64,000 nt of DNA. Origin: Papaver somniferum (Eukaryota > Streptophyta > Magnoliopsida > Ranunculales > Papaveraceae). The stretch's first letter is position 1; each line of letters starts with the position of its first letter. Positions 52,477 through 63,708 of this stretch are shown here, in pieces. The translations under genes were made by a program, and so were the position numbers. The stretch spans positions 192,215,827-192,279,826 of the forward strand of contig NC_039362.1 of NCBI RefSeq assembly GCF_003573695.1. Direction: 5' to 3'. A model generated the notes under the pieces. That model ran no database searches. It was not told the DNA's origin and saw only the letters and a list, made by a program, of their open reading frames with translations.

Positions 52477-55005
52477 ATGAAGCTGCCTGTCATCATCAAA
52501 ATAATTAAGGTAATCAGATTTCAGTCTCAAAACCTCTTGTTTCTTCTATCTCCCTCTCTGAAAAAACCTTCGAAAATTTCAGTCTTTTCTTTTTTCGTAG
52601 TTGATAGATATTGAAGAAATGCCGGCGTTTCTTCACGCCGGATTTCTGATCTTTGCTTTAGGATTAATTATATTACCAGTAGCTTTTGTTTATAGTGATC
52701 ATCTCTATCTAACTCTTGAAAGAATTATTCCAAATGATCATAATATTGAATTGAATGAGTTAAAGAATAGAGATAGAACAAGACATGCTAGAATCTTACA
52801 ATCTTCAATTGGTGTTGTTGATTTCTCTGTTCAAGGTTCTGCTGATCCTCACACTTTCGGGTAATCAGCTTTTTCTATTTCTGGGGTTTTGTTATTAGTT
52901 GAATGTGAATCATGTTTTCATTGAAAATTCTCGGAAAATCTTGATCTTTTGTGGGAAAGATTGTTATTTGGGCTTAAATTGATTTGGTATTGATTATCTG
53001 TAATTTTTGAATTCTGGGTTTTCTGGGTTTGATTCATATAGGTTATATTTCACCAGAGTGAAACTAGGCTCACCACCAAAGGAATTCAATGTACAGATTG
53101 ATACAGGAAGTGATATGTTGTGGGTTAATTGCAATTCATGCAGTGGTTGTCCCAAAAGCAGTGGACTTGGAGTGAGATTTTGTTTTTTCCCCTTTTCTAA
53201 TGTCCTTTGCTATATATGCCAATTTAATCTTGAGAATCTTAATAATATTGTGTATTTCTGGTTTGCAGATAGAGCTGCAGTTCTTTGATCCTGGCAGTTC
53301 ATCTTCAGCTTCTCCAATATCATGTACCGACAGCGTATGCAGCTCCGTTGTTCATACTGTTGAGGCTGTTTGTCTTGAAAATTCTCACTGTGGTTACCAA
53401 TTCCAGTATGGAGATGGTAGTGGGGCAGCAGGGTTTTATCTGTCAGACATGTTGGGTTTTGACACAGTTACTGGCAATTCTCTCATGTCTAACTCTTCAG
53501 CTCCTGTTGTTTTTGGGTGTAGTAACCATCTGTCTGGGGACTTCACTGATACAGATAATGCAGTTGATGGAATTATTGGTTTTGGGCAACATGATATGTC
53601 TATCATCCAACAATTATCTTCGAGAGGGATAACACCAAGGGTGTTCTCACATTGTTTGGATGGAACCGGCAGGGGTGGTGGTGTATTAGTTCTTGGTGAA
53701 GTTGTGGCAGAGGGTATTGTTTATAGTCCGCTTGTTCCATCAAAGTAATGGTCTTCTTAACCTACTAAATATTCCTGTTTACATGTCCCTTAATTTCATC
53801 ATCCGTGCACGTTTTGCATTAGAGAATGTTGTAATGTTAAGTATGGTTGATTCCTCTTTTGATTCCTGCAGGTCTCTCTATAACTTGGATTTGCAAAGTA
53901 TTGCTATCAATGGACAACTGGTGCCTATTGATCCAGCTGTTTTCTCAAACGGTCAAGGAACCATTGTTGATTCTGGAACAACTTTGGCACACCTACCTGA
54001 AGAAGCGTTCGATCCATTTGTCAATGCCGTAAGTTATCAGTATTAGTATGTCATTCAAGTTGTTCTTTCCTGATCAATATAAAACATATTTTTCTCGCTA
54101 CAGCTTGTTGCTGTTGTTCAACAGTCCGTAAAACCTTTCATAGATAAAAAAGGAAACCAATGTTTTATTGCCCAAACCAGGTTCGTTTTTGAGAACTTTT
54201 TTCCAATCATATTTACTATTTTACCTTTTTACTGGTTTGTAAGGGTGCTACCTTAACCATTTGCATTATGTATGTGATGTTCAGTGTCAGTGAAGCATTT
54301 CCTCCAGTTATGTTAAATTTTGCGGGGGGTGCAACAATGGTTTTAAAGCCCGAAAATTACCTAGTACAAACATCTGGTCATCAAGTGAGTGTTTCAGCAT
54401 GACCTTAGATATATAGCAAATAGTGGCTGTTCATGTTAGTGAAAATTTTAGAGTTCCGCCACCTTCTGAATTTGCGGAAAATCTATTGTTACAGGGTGAA
54501 TGGTGTGTTGGCTTTCAAAAAGGTGACTTGCAAGGTCAACGGGTTACAATTTTAGGAGGTTAGTTCACTGAGCTGCAAAGGCTTCATCCAATTCTTCTCC
54601 TTAGCTTCTCGAGTAGAAGGTATGTGGTGTTCTGATGAGAACGATCTAATATTGCTATCTTTTCTCTTAACAGACCTTGTTCTTAAAGATAAGATTATTA
54701 TTTATGATCTGGCTCGCCAACGCATTGGATGGGTAAATTATGATTGTAAGTTTAGCTTCCTCAAATCCCATAATGTCTATTGCTTATCAGCAATTCAGTA
54801 CTATCCTTAGTGCATTCGACGATCTCACTTGGTACCTCTTCTTCTGTTACTAAAATGATTTAATATGCATACAGGTTCACAGCCAGTAAATGTCACATTG
54901 GGTTCTGGTAATGAGAAAATCAGAGAGGATGCTTTATACCAGTTAATAATACCAATAGCTGCCACTGCAATCTCACTGTATATCTCCTTGTTTACCAGGT
55001 TCTGA
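52477..55005 (+). CDS. plant aspartic protease (A1 family), membrane or GPI type (10 exons)
   Basis: Pepsin-like protease. Exons: 52477-52509, 52601-52860, 53042-53171, 53269-53744, 53872-54028, 54104-54180, 54285-54384, 54495-54558, 54674-54745, 54875-55005; all GT-AG and phase-consistent, 499 residues. Catalytic motifs are [12 protein letters not shown] and [11 protein letters not shown]; flap tyrosine in [11 protein letters not shown]. Cys-rich segments ([12 protein letters not shown]) are typical of plant A1 enzymes near aspartic protease 36/39. An N-terminal hydrophobic segment ([20 protein letters not shown]) is a signal peptide or anchor, and a C-terminal one ([20 protein letters not shown]) is a membrane or GPI-attachment signal. 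The start is uncertain: ATG 52477 needs a small spliced exon, while ATG 52619 gives 482 residues beginning just before the hydrophobic segment. The gene looks intact. Confidence 0.92.
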
Positions 55006-56095
55006 TTTTTGAAAATTAGGATTATATACCAGTGCAGCCCTGTCTATTATAATGGATTTCAATGAGTCATAGGTCAACCAGAACTAAGAGTGAGATATGA
55101 CCAAACTTGTACTCAGCATATGTTCATCAAAGAAAGATTAATTTGGCATCTGTTCTCCAAAAAATGCTGTTCACTTCTCCATTGACCATGGTCCATTGTA
55201 TTTTTATTTTTTACTGTTATGGCATTCTTGTTTTGCATGCATCTAGCCCTTCCCCTGGTCATTACTTTTCTTTAGGACATTGCAAGCTGAAAAATGGGAG
55301 AATATGGACCCTCAAAACCCTGTCCATGGCATTGGATAAATAAACCTCACCAACTTCTCACCAGAAAAAAATCTTTGAGATTAGCAACACTTAGCTAAGT
55401 CTGCCATGTAGTAGTTTGGAAACACCTTTGGAGGGAGATATGAGCAATATGACTAGTTGCACTCTGCTTGAATAAAAAAATAACTAAAAATAGTGATTAA
55501 AGAAGGCAACTAAATAAAGATTAATTAATATTTCTATCTCATATTTCCAATGAATCCTACTAGGCTAACTAGGCTAGCCCTTCCCCTATTATCAAAGAAA
55601 AAGAAAATGTCACTTTGGACTTTGGAGTGTGATCTTGGTTAATAGATAGTCTCTCAGAGTCAGACTAAACTCATGATGATGATTACTTTTGTTTTCTTCT
55701 ATCCAATCCAATATTATTATAATGTTCCAACCCTTTTCATTACAAGTTAAAACGCAAAGATTGTCCATTAGAGCAATACATATTTACGTGTATAATGTTA
55801 AATTATGTGACTTTTTGTACACATTGACAAGGTACCCTCAAAACATCTATGGCACTGGATTTGATTTGATCTCTCCAACTTCTCATTTCTCATACCCTTT
55901 GGTTATTCTGTAGTGACATGTTTTGTCCCTTTATTGAGTTTGAGTAGTTGGAGAGTTCATTCAATTGTTTTTTTTTTATCTCATTTGCTAATTTGTTGTC
56001 TTGGTTACCAGTTAATCGGTGGTATTCAGGTAAGCCTTGGTGATATCTAGTGTGGAATTGCAGTTTTCCCCAGTGAGGTTCTAGTTTTGCCTCTA
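55006..56095. other. intergenic DNA and MATH-gene leader
   Basis: There is no supported gene. The last part (about 55965-56095) is homologous to 63595-63708, upstream of the third MATH gene, with shared GTGTGGAATTGCAGTTTTCC. A second shared block is near 55632-55690 and 62572-62680 (ATCTTGGTTAATAGAT). These mark a segmental tandem duplication. Confidence 0.55.
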
Positions 56096-58398
56096 ATGGA
56101 AGGTAGTAATCTCTACTTTGATTTAGTCTTTTTCTTTTGCAAATATGATGGTTTTGTCAATTCAGGTTTTTTTAGTTTTTTTTTTTTTTTTTGCAGTACT
56201 AGATGGGGATGCAATTAAGGACTACTTACCTTCATTCTTCCAAATTCAAATGAACCAGGAAGATCATTTCTCGCCTACACTCTTTGTAGGTCATTGTAAA
56301 TGGTATATATCAATCAACTTTGTGACAGAACCCCTAATTTTCTGCACTACTATGTGTTGGGTACATTTTCTGCTTTGATGGATACTAATCTTGATCACGT
56401 ATCGGGTAGGCGATGTGGGAAGCAATGTGGATGATTACTTATTGGTCTATGTGGTTGCTGACGAGTGGACGGAATCCCGATATGCGAAATTCAGTTTGTC
56501 TGTGGTTGGTGAAGCCAATAACACATTCAAGAAAGGTACATTGTGTTATTATTATCAGATGGTAACATCTATGTATAGGTTCTAAATTTTAGTTGGTGTG
56601 TATGCTTATAGATACGGAAGAGGAAAATGATTGGGGTTTTGATGAGTTTATAAGGTTCAATGAACTTACGGATCCTAGCAATGGGTACATTGTTAATGAT
56701 GCTTGCTCTATTGAAGTAGAATTGTGTTCGTTTTCGAAACAAGATTCCAAAGAGGTTGGTAGCTTGTAGTTCCCAAACCAATAATTATGACATAAATTAG
56801 CTATCCTCGATATATTATGAACAAATTCATTTACTGTTGCATTTGTTGATTTTGTCATTCAGGAGTTGGTGCCCGTGGAGCTCATAGAAATAGAATCCGA
56901 CCATTCTGGTATGGAGTTTCCACATGAGAAAACCAAGAAGAGAAAGGAGCTAGAGGAGGACGATACTTCATCTGTTCAACTCAAAGGTGTAGTTTCATAC
57001 TACCGGCTTCCACTAATATACCATGTTATCAGATTTTCATTCCAAAGATAAAGATCTTGTGATATAAATAGATAAAATTTATGAAAGTTGCAATGACCGT
57101 GAAGTATTTCAGGTGTTCTTAATTTCAACTGAATACTGGAATTGACAGCTATTTGAAGTAAATTGTTTGAGTAATTTTTATGTAATTAAGAAATGTCTTG
57201 AATTTTTTTTTTGTTCATTGTAGAAAGCGGCCTGCAGTTGATAGAGCTAAGCCGAAAGAAGAAGAAGAAAAAGCTATAGAAAGTGGCGAGGAAGCTATCC
57301 AAGATGAAGAACAGGTTATAGAGAGTGGCGAGGAAGCTATCCAAGATGAAGAACATGTTATAGAAAGTGGCGAGGAAGCTACCGAAGATGCAGAACAAGT
57401 TATAGACAGTGGCGAGGAAGCTATCCAAGATGGAGAACAAGTTATAGACAGTGGCGAGGAAGCAGTCAAACATGGAGTTACAGAGAAGTGGCCGGGAGAA
57501 GGCCGAAGGTTTAGTAGAAGGTTAAGGGGGAAGAAGAAAAAGCTGCAGGAAGTGGTGGAATCCTAAATGGAAAAGAAGTTGCAGAAATTGGTAAGGAGAA
57601 TAAAAGGATCATAGAAGAGAGCATGTCATCAGAAAATAGTGAATCCGAGAAGCAACCTGCAAAAAGTGCCAAAAAGACTACAAAGTAAAAAGTTTCTAAA
57701 GTTATAAAAAGTGGCAAGGAAGCTACCCAAGATGGAGAACAAGTTATAAAGTGTGGCGAAGAAACAATCAAACATGGAAAACAAGTTACAGGAAAGTGGC
57801 CGGGAGAAGGCCGAAGGTTTAGTAGAAGGATTGCGGGGAAAGAAGAAAAAGCTGCAGGAAGTGGTGAAATCCTTAATGGAAAAGAAGCTGCTGAAAATGG
57901 TAAATTGACCACATTGTTTTGTGTTTTCAGATCTTATTCGCGGAGCATATAAAGAGCGGGGTTCAGAAAACCCCGATTGCTGAGGGACTTCCTAGACTTG
58001 CTAGGTGGAACCTCAAGGATATTTCCAATGCTATACAAACAGATTTCGAGAGTCTTGATAGTTACAATTGTAGCACTGGATCATTTAGGGTACGTTGCAA
58101 TTGCACTTACACAACTATGCCTACATTCATTGAACCATTCTCCGAAGCAGAAAAACAAATATTGAATGGCATGAGAATGCAGCAACCACAACAAGATGAA
58201 CTACTGCCTTGTGAAGTTGTTATGCGATCAACGGTGCAAGATGAAGGAGATGGAAATGTTGATGAACCACTGGTTTGTGAAGCAGAACAAGGTCAGCCTC
58301 AACAAAATGAGGAGGAGGTACGATCATCAACAGTGCAAGGAGATGAAGGAGTTGGAAATGTTGATCAAGAAGAGCTACTCATACTGCAAAACAATTAG
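56096..58398 (+). pseudogene. MATH-domain gene copy 1, decayed relative of the MATH-BARD1 gene
   Basis: Readable exons: 56096-56102 (ATGGAAG), 56197-56302, a block ending near 56535, 56612-56754 and about 56863-56986, then a repeat-bearing exon from about 57223. The MATH half-domains read DHFSPTLFVGHCKW and NDWGFDEFIRFNELTDPSNGYIVND. About 13 residues of the first MATH strand (the WRIxNVS block) are missing. No acceptor near 56408 keeps the phase. The exon at 56863-56986 joins the start of the fifth exon of the downstream gene to the end of its eighth (HSGMEFPHEKTKKRK), so all ePHD cysteines are gone. After the 42-bp repeats there are a frameshift near 57534 and a TAA at about 57686. The tail ORF (57919-58398) is not recognised. 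Confidence 0.75.
57270..57475 (+). repeat. 42-bp coding tandem repeat (14-residue acidic unit)
   Basis: About four and a half copies encode a unit of the form GEEAIQDEEQVIES. A larger duplication follows: 57475-57600 is repeated at about 57770-57905, including GTGGCCGGGAGAAGGCCGAAGG. The repeat lies in the MATH copy 1 pseudogene and has no counterpart in the intact gene downstream. Confidence 0.85.
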
Positions 58399-58524
58399 GG
58401 ATGATGATCTTAGAATGTCAATAAAGAATTTTTCATTACAGCTCCTTCTGAATATGTTGCCTCCGGCTAAACTTAACCAGAACCGGTCTCAATCAACACA
58501 ACGGCGAGTCCTTCGGTACCCCGG

Positions 58525-58595
58525 CCATCCGATACGATAATTCACCATTTCCTATTCCCATTCTTTTGGCGCCCATCCGATACGATAATTCACCA
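58525..58595. repeat. 23-bp direct repeat upstream of the MATH-BARD1 gene
   Basis: A 23-bp block with core CATCCGATACGATAATTCAC occurs at 58525-58547 and 58573-58595, 25 bases apart. It may be a promoter-proximal duplication or an excision scar. Confidence 0.75.
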
Positions 58596-58599
58596 GTTC

Positions 58600-59011
58600 C
58601 CGCCAAAAAAAAAAAATCCACTCCCTGTCCTGAAGGGTCATAAATGTTAAAATCTTTTTGGGTCCTTGTCAGAAGGGCTTTGTCTGAGTAAAGCTATCTT
58701 CTTTCATCTCTCTCGCTCATCGACTATTTTACTGTTTATCCATCCTTCTTTCAGCAATTTTGGCTCCCATTTCTGACTGATTAATTTTCAAGTTGCAATT
58801 CACTCTTCTCAAGTTGGATTTCTTCAGGTAATTTTTTTTTTTCTGCACTAAAAAATGAAACCCCGTCATCAGAATTCACACGAAAGAGTAATCAATCGCT
58901 CAAATTTGTATCTTTATTAGGTATAAAGTTGTCAAAGACTTAATCTTGACCCCTTCTGAAATTAATTCTTCATTTATTTCTCTGGGGCAAAAAGCTTCAG
59001 TTTTGCCTCTA
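58600..59011 (+). promoter_or_regulatory. promoter and 5' UTR region of the MATH-BARD1 gene
   Basis: AT-rich region with a pyrimidine-rich stretch (about 58690-58770) before the short first exon at 59012. The splice donor at 58828 (GGTAATTTTT) suggests a leader intron, as in related upstream regions. Confidence 0.4.
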
Positions 59012-62000
59012 ATGGAAGGTAATGGTACTTGCTTTTGATTTTTCATCTTTTTCTTAATATGCTGGTTTTGCAATTGTTTTAGTTATTTCTTTCATTGTTT
59101 CATGCAGTAGAAAATCAGAATCCAGTTAACGGCAACGACGGGGATTCGACTTCCACATTGAAATGGAGGATTGAGAATGTGTCTAAACTGGATGAGGAAA
59201 ATCATTTCTCTCCGATTTTCGTTATAGGTCCTCATAAATGGTATATCAATCAACCCTTTTCTATACTAGTATTGAATCTATTTTACAATATCTGGTTTAA
59301 TCAATGCTCAAAAGTTGCTATCTATCATTGTGTTAGGTGTTTAGTGGCTTTTCGTAGAGGGTGCAATGTCAACGGTTACTTATCGGTCTATGTGGTTGCT
59401 CTTGAGTGCAAGAATTCGCGATATGCCAAATTCAGTTTGGCTATCATAGATCAAACTAATAACGAGAACACATTGAGAAAAGGTACGAAGCATTATATAT
59501 GTACATCATACCAGTAAAATGGATAATTACTCTAGGTTCTAAATTGTTGCTCTTGTGCATTGGTGTATAAAGATACAGAAGGCGAGATGATCCAGTTCAC
59601 TGACGATGAAAATGATTGGGGTTTTGATGAATTCATACAATTAAAGGAACTCGAAGATCCAAGCAATGGGTTTATTGTGAATGATGTTTGTATTGTTGAA
59701 GCTGAATTACGTATAACCTCAACACAAGAATCTAAAGAGGTTGGTAGCTTGTTGTCCCTAAACTGATAATTATGATTCAAACTAGCCTCAATATGTTATG
59801 AACTTAAGAATAAATGAACTGTTGTATTTGTGGATTTTGTGATTCAGAAGCGGGGGACTGATGAAATCATGGAATCCGATGAGGAGAAAGATCCAGTTAC
59901 CTTACTAGCTAGTACTTCATGTCTGGATAACGCCTCAGCATTTATCTGTGCATTTTGTCAAACCTCTAAAGTATCAGAGGTATATTTATTTCTTTTCCTG
60001 ACCTTGAGATGAATACATATATGTAGAGCAGCAAAGGACACTTTGGATTTGTCAGCCATAATGTTCATCTCTATCTTGTCAATTGAGAAGAGATCTCTCT
60101 TTACATTGCTTAAGTACTGATTCATGCCTAAAGAATACTCTTTTGTTTACGAATTGATTTTCCATGTTTCTGCGTGGGCGCGCACATTCAGGATTCTGGA
60201 TCAATGTTGCGTTTTTCCAATGGAAAAGAAGTTGAAGAGGATAAGGTATCTGGACCAAATGTGATACATGTTCACCAAATATGCTTAATGTGGTATGTTT
60301 TGATGTTCTTGTTTAATTTTTCTTGAATTTCATCTTATATCAGTTCTATTGGATTATAAAATCATGTGCGGGGATGTAGGGCTCCTCAAGTGTATTACGT
60401 TGGTGAGACTCTTCAGAACTTGGAGCTGGAGGTGGTCAGGGGTTCTAAGCTCAAATGCAGTTGTTGCGGGTTAAAGGGCGCAGCTCTTGGATGCTTTGAA
60501 CACTCCTGCAAGAATACATATCATTTCCCTTGTGCATTTGGGACTTCTGATTGCCGGTGGTATAATGTAAGTTACAGCATTAAGCATGCATCCTTGCATT
60601 GATTTGTGCGCCAATTTTTTCCTCGTGTGAAGTAATTAAACTACTTGACTATGCCTTTCCTAGGCGCGAAGCTAACTTCTTTTATGTGGCATTGCCTGGT
60701 AACAGGAAGGTTATCTAATTTTATGTCCCAGCCATTCTGATACGAAGTTTCCACATGAGAAAACAAAAAAAAGAAAGAAGCTAGCAATGGACAATTCTTC
60801 AGCAGTTCACAGGTATAGTTTCGTATTATGGGCTTCCACTAATAGACCATGCTTATCGGATTTTGATTCCAAAGATTAAGATCTTATGATCTAGTAGTAA
60901 GATTCAATCACTTTATCTCGAGTTGGTACTCTCATGCTTGTCAAATTGAATATTTTTTTGACTAATTTATCTACAAAAAAGACATTAGAGTGCATATGCT
61001 CTGAAAACAAAAGTGAATTAAATTGATAAGAGTTGATGAATTGGCTTTTTTTTTTGTTGTTGTTGTTTTGTTCCAAAACTGAGACTATATGATCTGTTGA
61101 TTTACAGAAAGAGCTGGCAAGCAACGGCTGGTAGTAAACTGGTTCTCTGCGGGTCTTCCCTTTCAGCAGAAGAGAAGGTGCACATTTACTCGATTTGGCG
61201 TTTCATGGCCATCCAAGTTTCCCCATGGTTGCCATTCTGAAAACTTCTTTTGATGTTCTTTTCATGGTTCTTATACAGCATCTGTTGGCCAACTTTGCTA
61301 AAATATCCTGTGTAACCATTTCCGAAAACATGAAACCAAATGTGACCCATTTGATTGCATCTACTGATGAGAAGGGTGCTTGCCGCCGCACTTTTAGATA
61401 TCTAAAGGCCATCTTAGATGGGAAATGGGTTCTCAAAATAGATTGTAAGTTCTCCTAGTTACATTCTTATCCTTAATAACAACGCCAGTTTAACAATGAA
61501 GCATACATCATTTTACGTTTTCCACTTCTTTTATTCCATTGTGTTGCTATACAGGGATTAAAGCATGCACAGAAGCAATGGATCTTGTCGATGAAGAGCC
61601 TTATGAAGTTGAAGTTGATATTGATGGATGTCGAGATGGGCCACGGAATGGTAGACTTCGAGCCAGTAAAGGGGTAACTAATCTCTTACTCAGGCCATAT
61701 GAGATTTCTGATATTTTTTTGTTCTAGTTACGGGTTCATAGGTCCAAACAAAAACCGTAGCGCATCTGAATCATATTAAAAAATATGGCATTTTTATTCA
61801 TCCTCTATTGCTTATTAGATTGATATTTTTCGCGCAGGCGCCAAAACTGTTCAATGGCCTACACTTCCATTTCAGTGGCGAGTTTGTTCCTTTATACAAA
61901 AAATCCCTTGAAGAACTAGTCTTATATGCCGGAGCTAGAGTATTAACAAAGAACACTTTACTCTCACAGAGTAGTGATGAAGGAGAATGCTCTTCAACGA

Positions 62001-62176
62001 CTTTGGTTGTTTACGACTTCGACGAGGAAGTGTCATTTACGGTTCTTCTGGAAAGGCGCAGAGAAGCAGAAGATCTTGCTAAGCAATCTAAATCTGTTGT
62101 TATTGGGCATACATGGATACTAGAATCACTAGCAGCTTTAAAATTAGAACCACTTCCTCGACGACATGACCTGTAA
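59012..62176 (+). CDS. MATH - extended PHD - BRCT - BRCT protein (BARD1-like chimera)
   Basis: Exons: 59012-59018, 59108-59240, 59337-59482, 59573-59739, 59848-59979, 60192-60292, 60380-60566, 60706-60812, 61108-61177, 61279-61444, 61555-61673, 61838-62176; GT-AG, phase-consistent, 557 residues. MATH/TRAF-like domain, residues about 20-150: LKWRIENVSKL, HFSPIFVIGPHKW, YLSVYVVA, GFIVNDVCIVEAE. Extended PHD, about 180-310: CAFC, VHQICLMWAP, CSCCGLKGAALGC, YHFPCAF, LCPSH. BRCT1, about 335-410, with VTHLIAS and GKWVLKIDWI; BRCT2, 446-557, ending GHTWILESL. The ePHD-BRCT-BRCT order matches plant BARD1, which has an N-terminal RING instead; no RING is present. Probably nuclear, reading chromatin or phosphopeptides, with MATH binding a partner; this is inference. 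The 96-bp intron 59241-59336 is in frame and stop-free, so its retention is possible. Confidence 0.88.
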
Positions 62177-63708
62177 ATTGATGAGTGATGTTAGTGTAAG
62201 AAAGTTAACGGGAAATTTTTTGGAACTTTTCTCAATTTTCTTATTGTATGCAATCGTATAGTGGTAATGTATTTGCTTCTGGTTTATGCGCATTCTGCAG
62301 AAGTTTTGCCAACAGGTATGAAGTGCAGTGCAGGGGTAATGCACACAGTATATACTTGTTATTCTTGACCAAGTGCAAATACATATAAAAGCTTAAAAGG
62401 TCAGGCCGGTGATCTAGAAATAAAAAAATGATGCCATTCCCACATTTTCTACTCCAGTGCTTTCAATATTACTTGGTTTCAGGCTTGAGGCAGAAGATCA
62501 TGTCACGGTTTCTTTGCATCTAGGCTAGTCATTAGTACTTTTTTGTAGTCTTAGAAATGATGACTTTTTGGTGTGTAATCTTGGTTAATAGATTTTGCAG
62601 TCGCAGTCAGTCCTCTCTATCTATTTCTCTTCTGTCACTTCTCACAGAGTCACAGTTCTGTTACTCGTCATGATTACTTTCGCTAATCAAGTAAGTTAAC
62701 ATAAAAAAAATTAAAAATTCGAATACTTAAACAAGAACACTATAATATGCTTCTAAGAAGGTCTTTGTCTTAGCACGTCGGGATACCAGAAATAGAAGAA
62801 GAATTATAGGGGTGGGTTTTGGGTGCCACTACCTTGTGTGTTGTCGGAGAATCTTCAGGATATTAATCATTTCCGAAACAAAAATATTTTGTTTGACAAA
62901 CAGTCGATTTTTATTTTGTTTTTAGAAGGTGTTCGATTTACATCCGAAATAACTTTTTGTCTTTTGAATTTTAAATGTGTAAAAATTATTTCTGGATGTG
63001 TACGCAAATTCGCTATAGTTGAACACCTTAAAGTAAACACCCCATAATCCTGAAAGTCAGAAATAATTTTTAAAGTAAAAAAATTACTTTCAAAGGTGCA
63101 ACCAAACACTTACTTAGCAGAGGCGAAAAATTACTACTTTTTAAGCAGTCAAACCATTTTTTCAACTTCTGTGTCTCTGTATTAATTAAGTAGATTAAGT
63201 AGTTCAGAGTTCATTTGATTTTAGAGACTAGAGAGTTCTGTCTCTGGTGTTTCAACTAGAATTTCATGTTGCATGCTATTCTAACTTCAGTGTGAGTAAG
63301 AGATTCCTTTGCAGATTTTTTTATTTTGTTGCAGTTTGATTTGTTCTATGACTAAAAGTTTGCCCCAATTCTGGTTTGAGGGAAAAACAAAAAGATTTAT
63401 CCTTTTTCATCATCTTCTGAATGCTGGGTTGTTTTTACAATGTGATTATTATAAATCTTTTTCATTTTTGTGGTGTTTTTCATTCTTTCCACAGTATCCA
63501 GAAACTCTGCTACCTAGGGTTCTTCAAGATATTGCAGTCAAGTGTGGGGATCAAAGGTACAATTTTTTTTATTTTTTTTTGCAAATTTATTCCTTTTTAT
63601 CCCATTTGTTAATTTCTTGTTCTGATTACCAGTTAATTGGTGGTGTTTCAGTACAGCCTTGGTTGCTAGTGTGGAATTGCAGTTTTCCCCATTGAAGTTC
63701 TTCTACTA
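62177..63708. other. intergenic DNA between MATH genes
   Basis: No gene is supported. The part 62575-62690 and the last about 110 bp resemble the upstream region of MATH copy 1. An AT-rich stretch at 62925-63120 holds imperfect inverted pieces (GGTGTTCGAT near 62927 and TTGAACACC near 63019), possibly an old MITE. Confidence 0.45.

Noticed and set aside
56391..56535. Intact third exon of MATH copy 1
   Set aside because: The MATH coding block is there, but the only nearby acceptor (GGGTAG at about 56408) gives the wrong phase, so I treated the gene as decayed.
57215..57469. Reverse-strand frames rich in SSPLSITCSSSWIA or DSFLATLYNLF repeats
   Set aside because: They are the opposite strand of the 42-bp repeat, which is open in several frames by composition. 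The plus strand joins to upstream MATH exons.
62867..63109. Possible MITE with inverted ends
   Set aside because: The inverted pieces are short and imperfect and no target duplication could be matched, so it is only mentioned in the intergenic entry.
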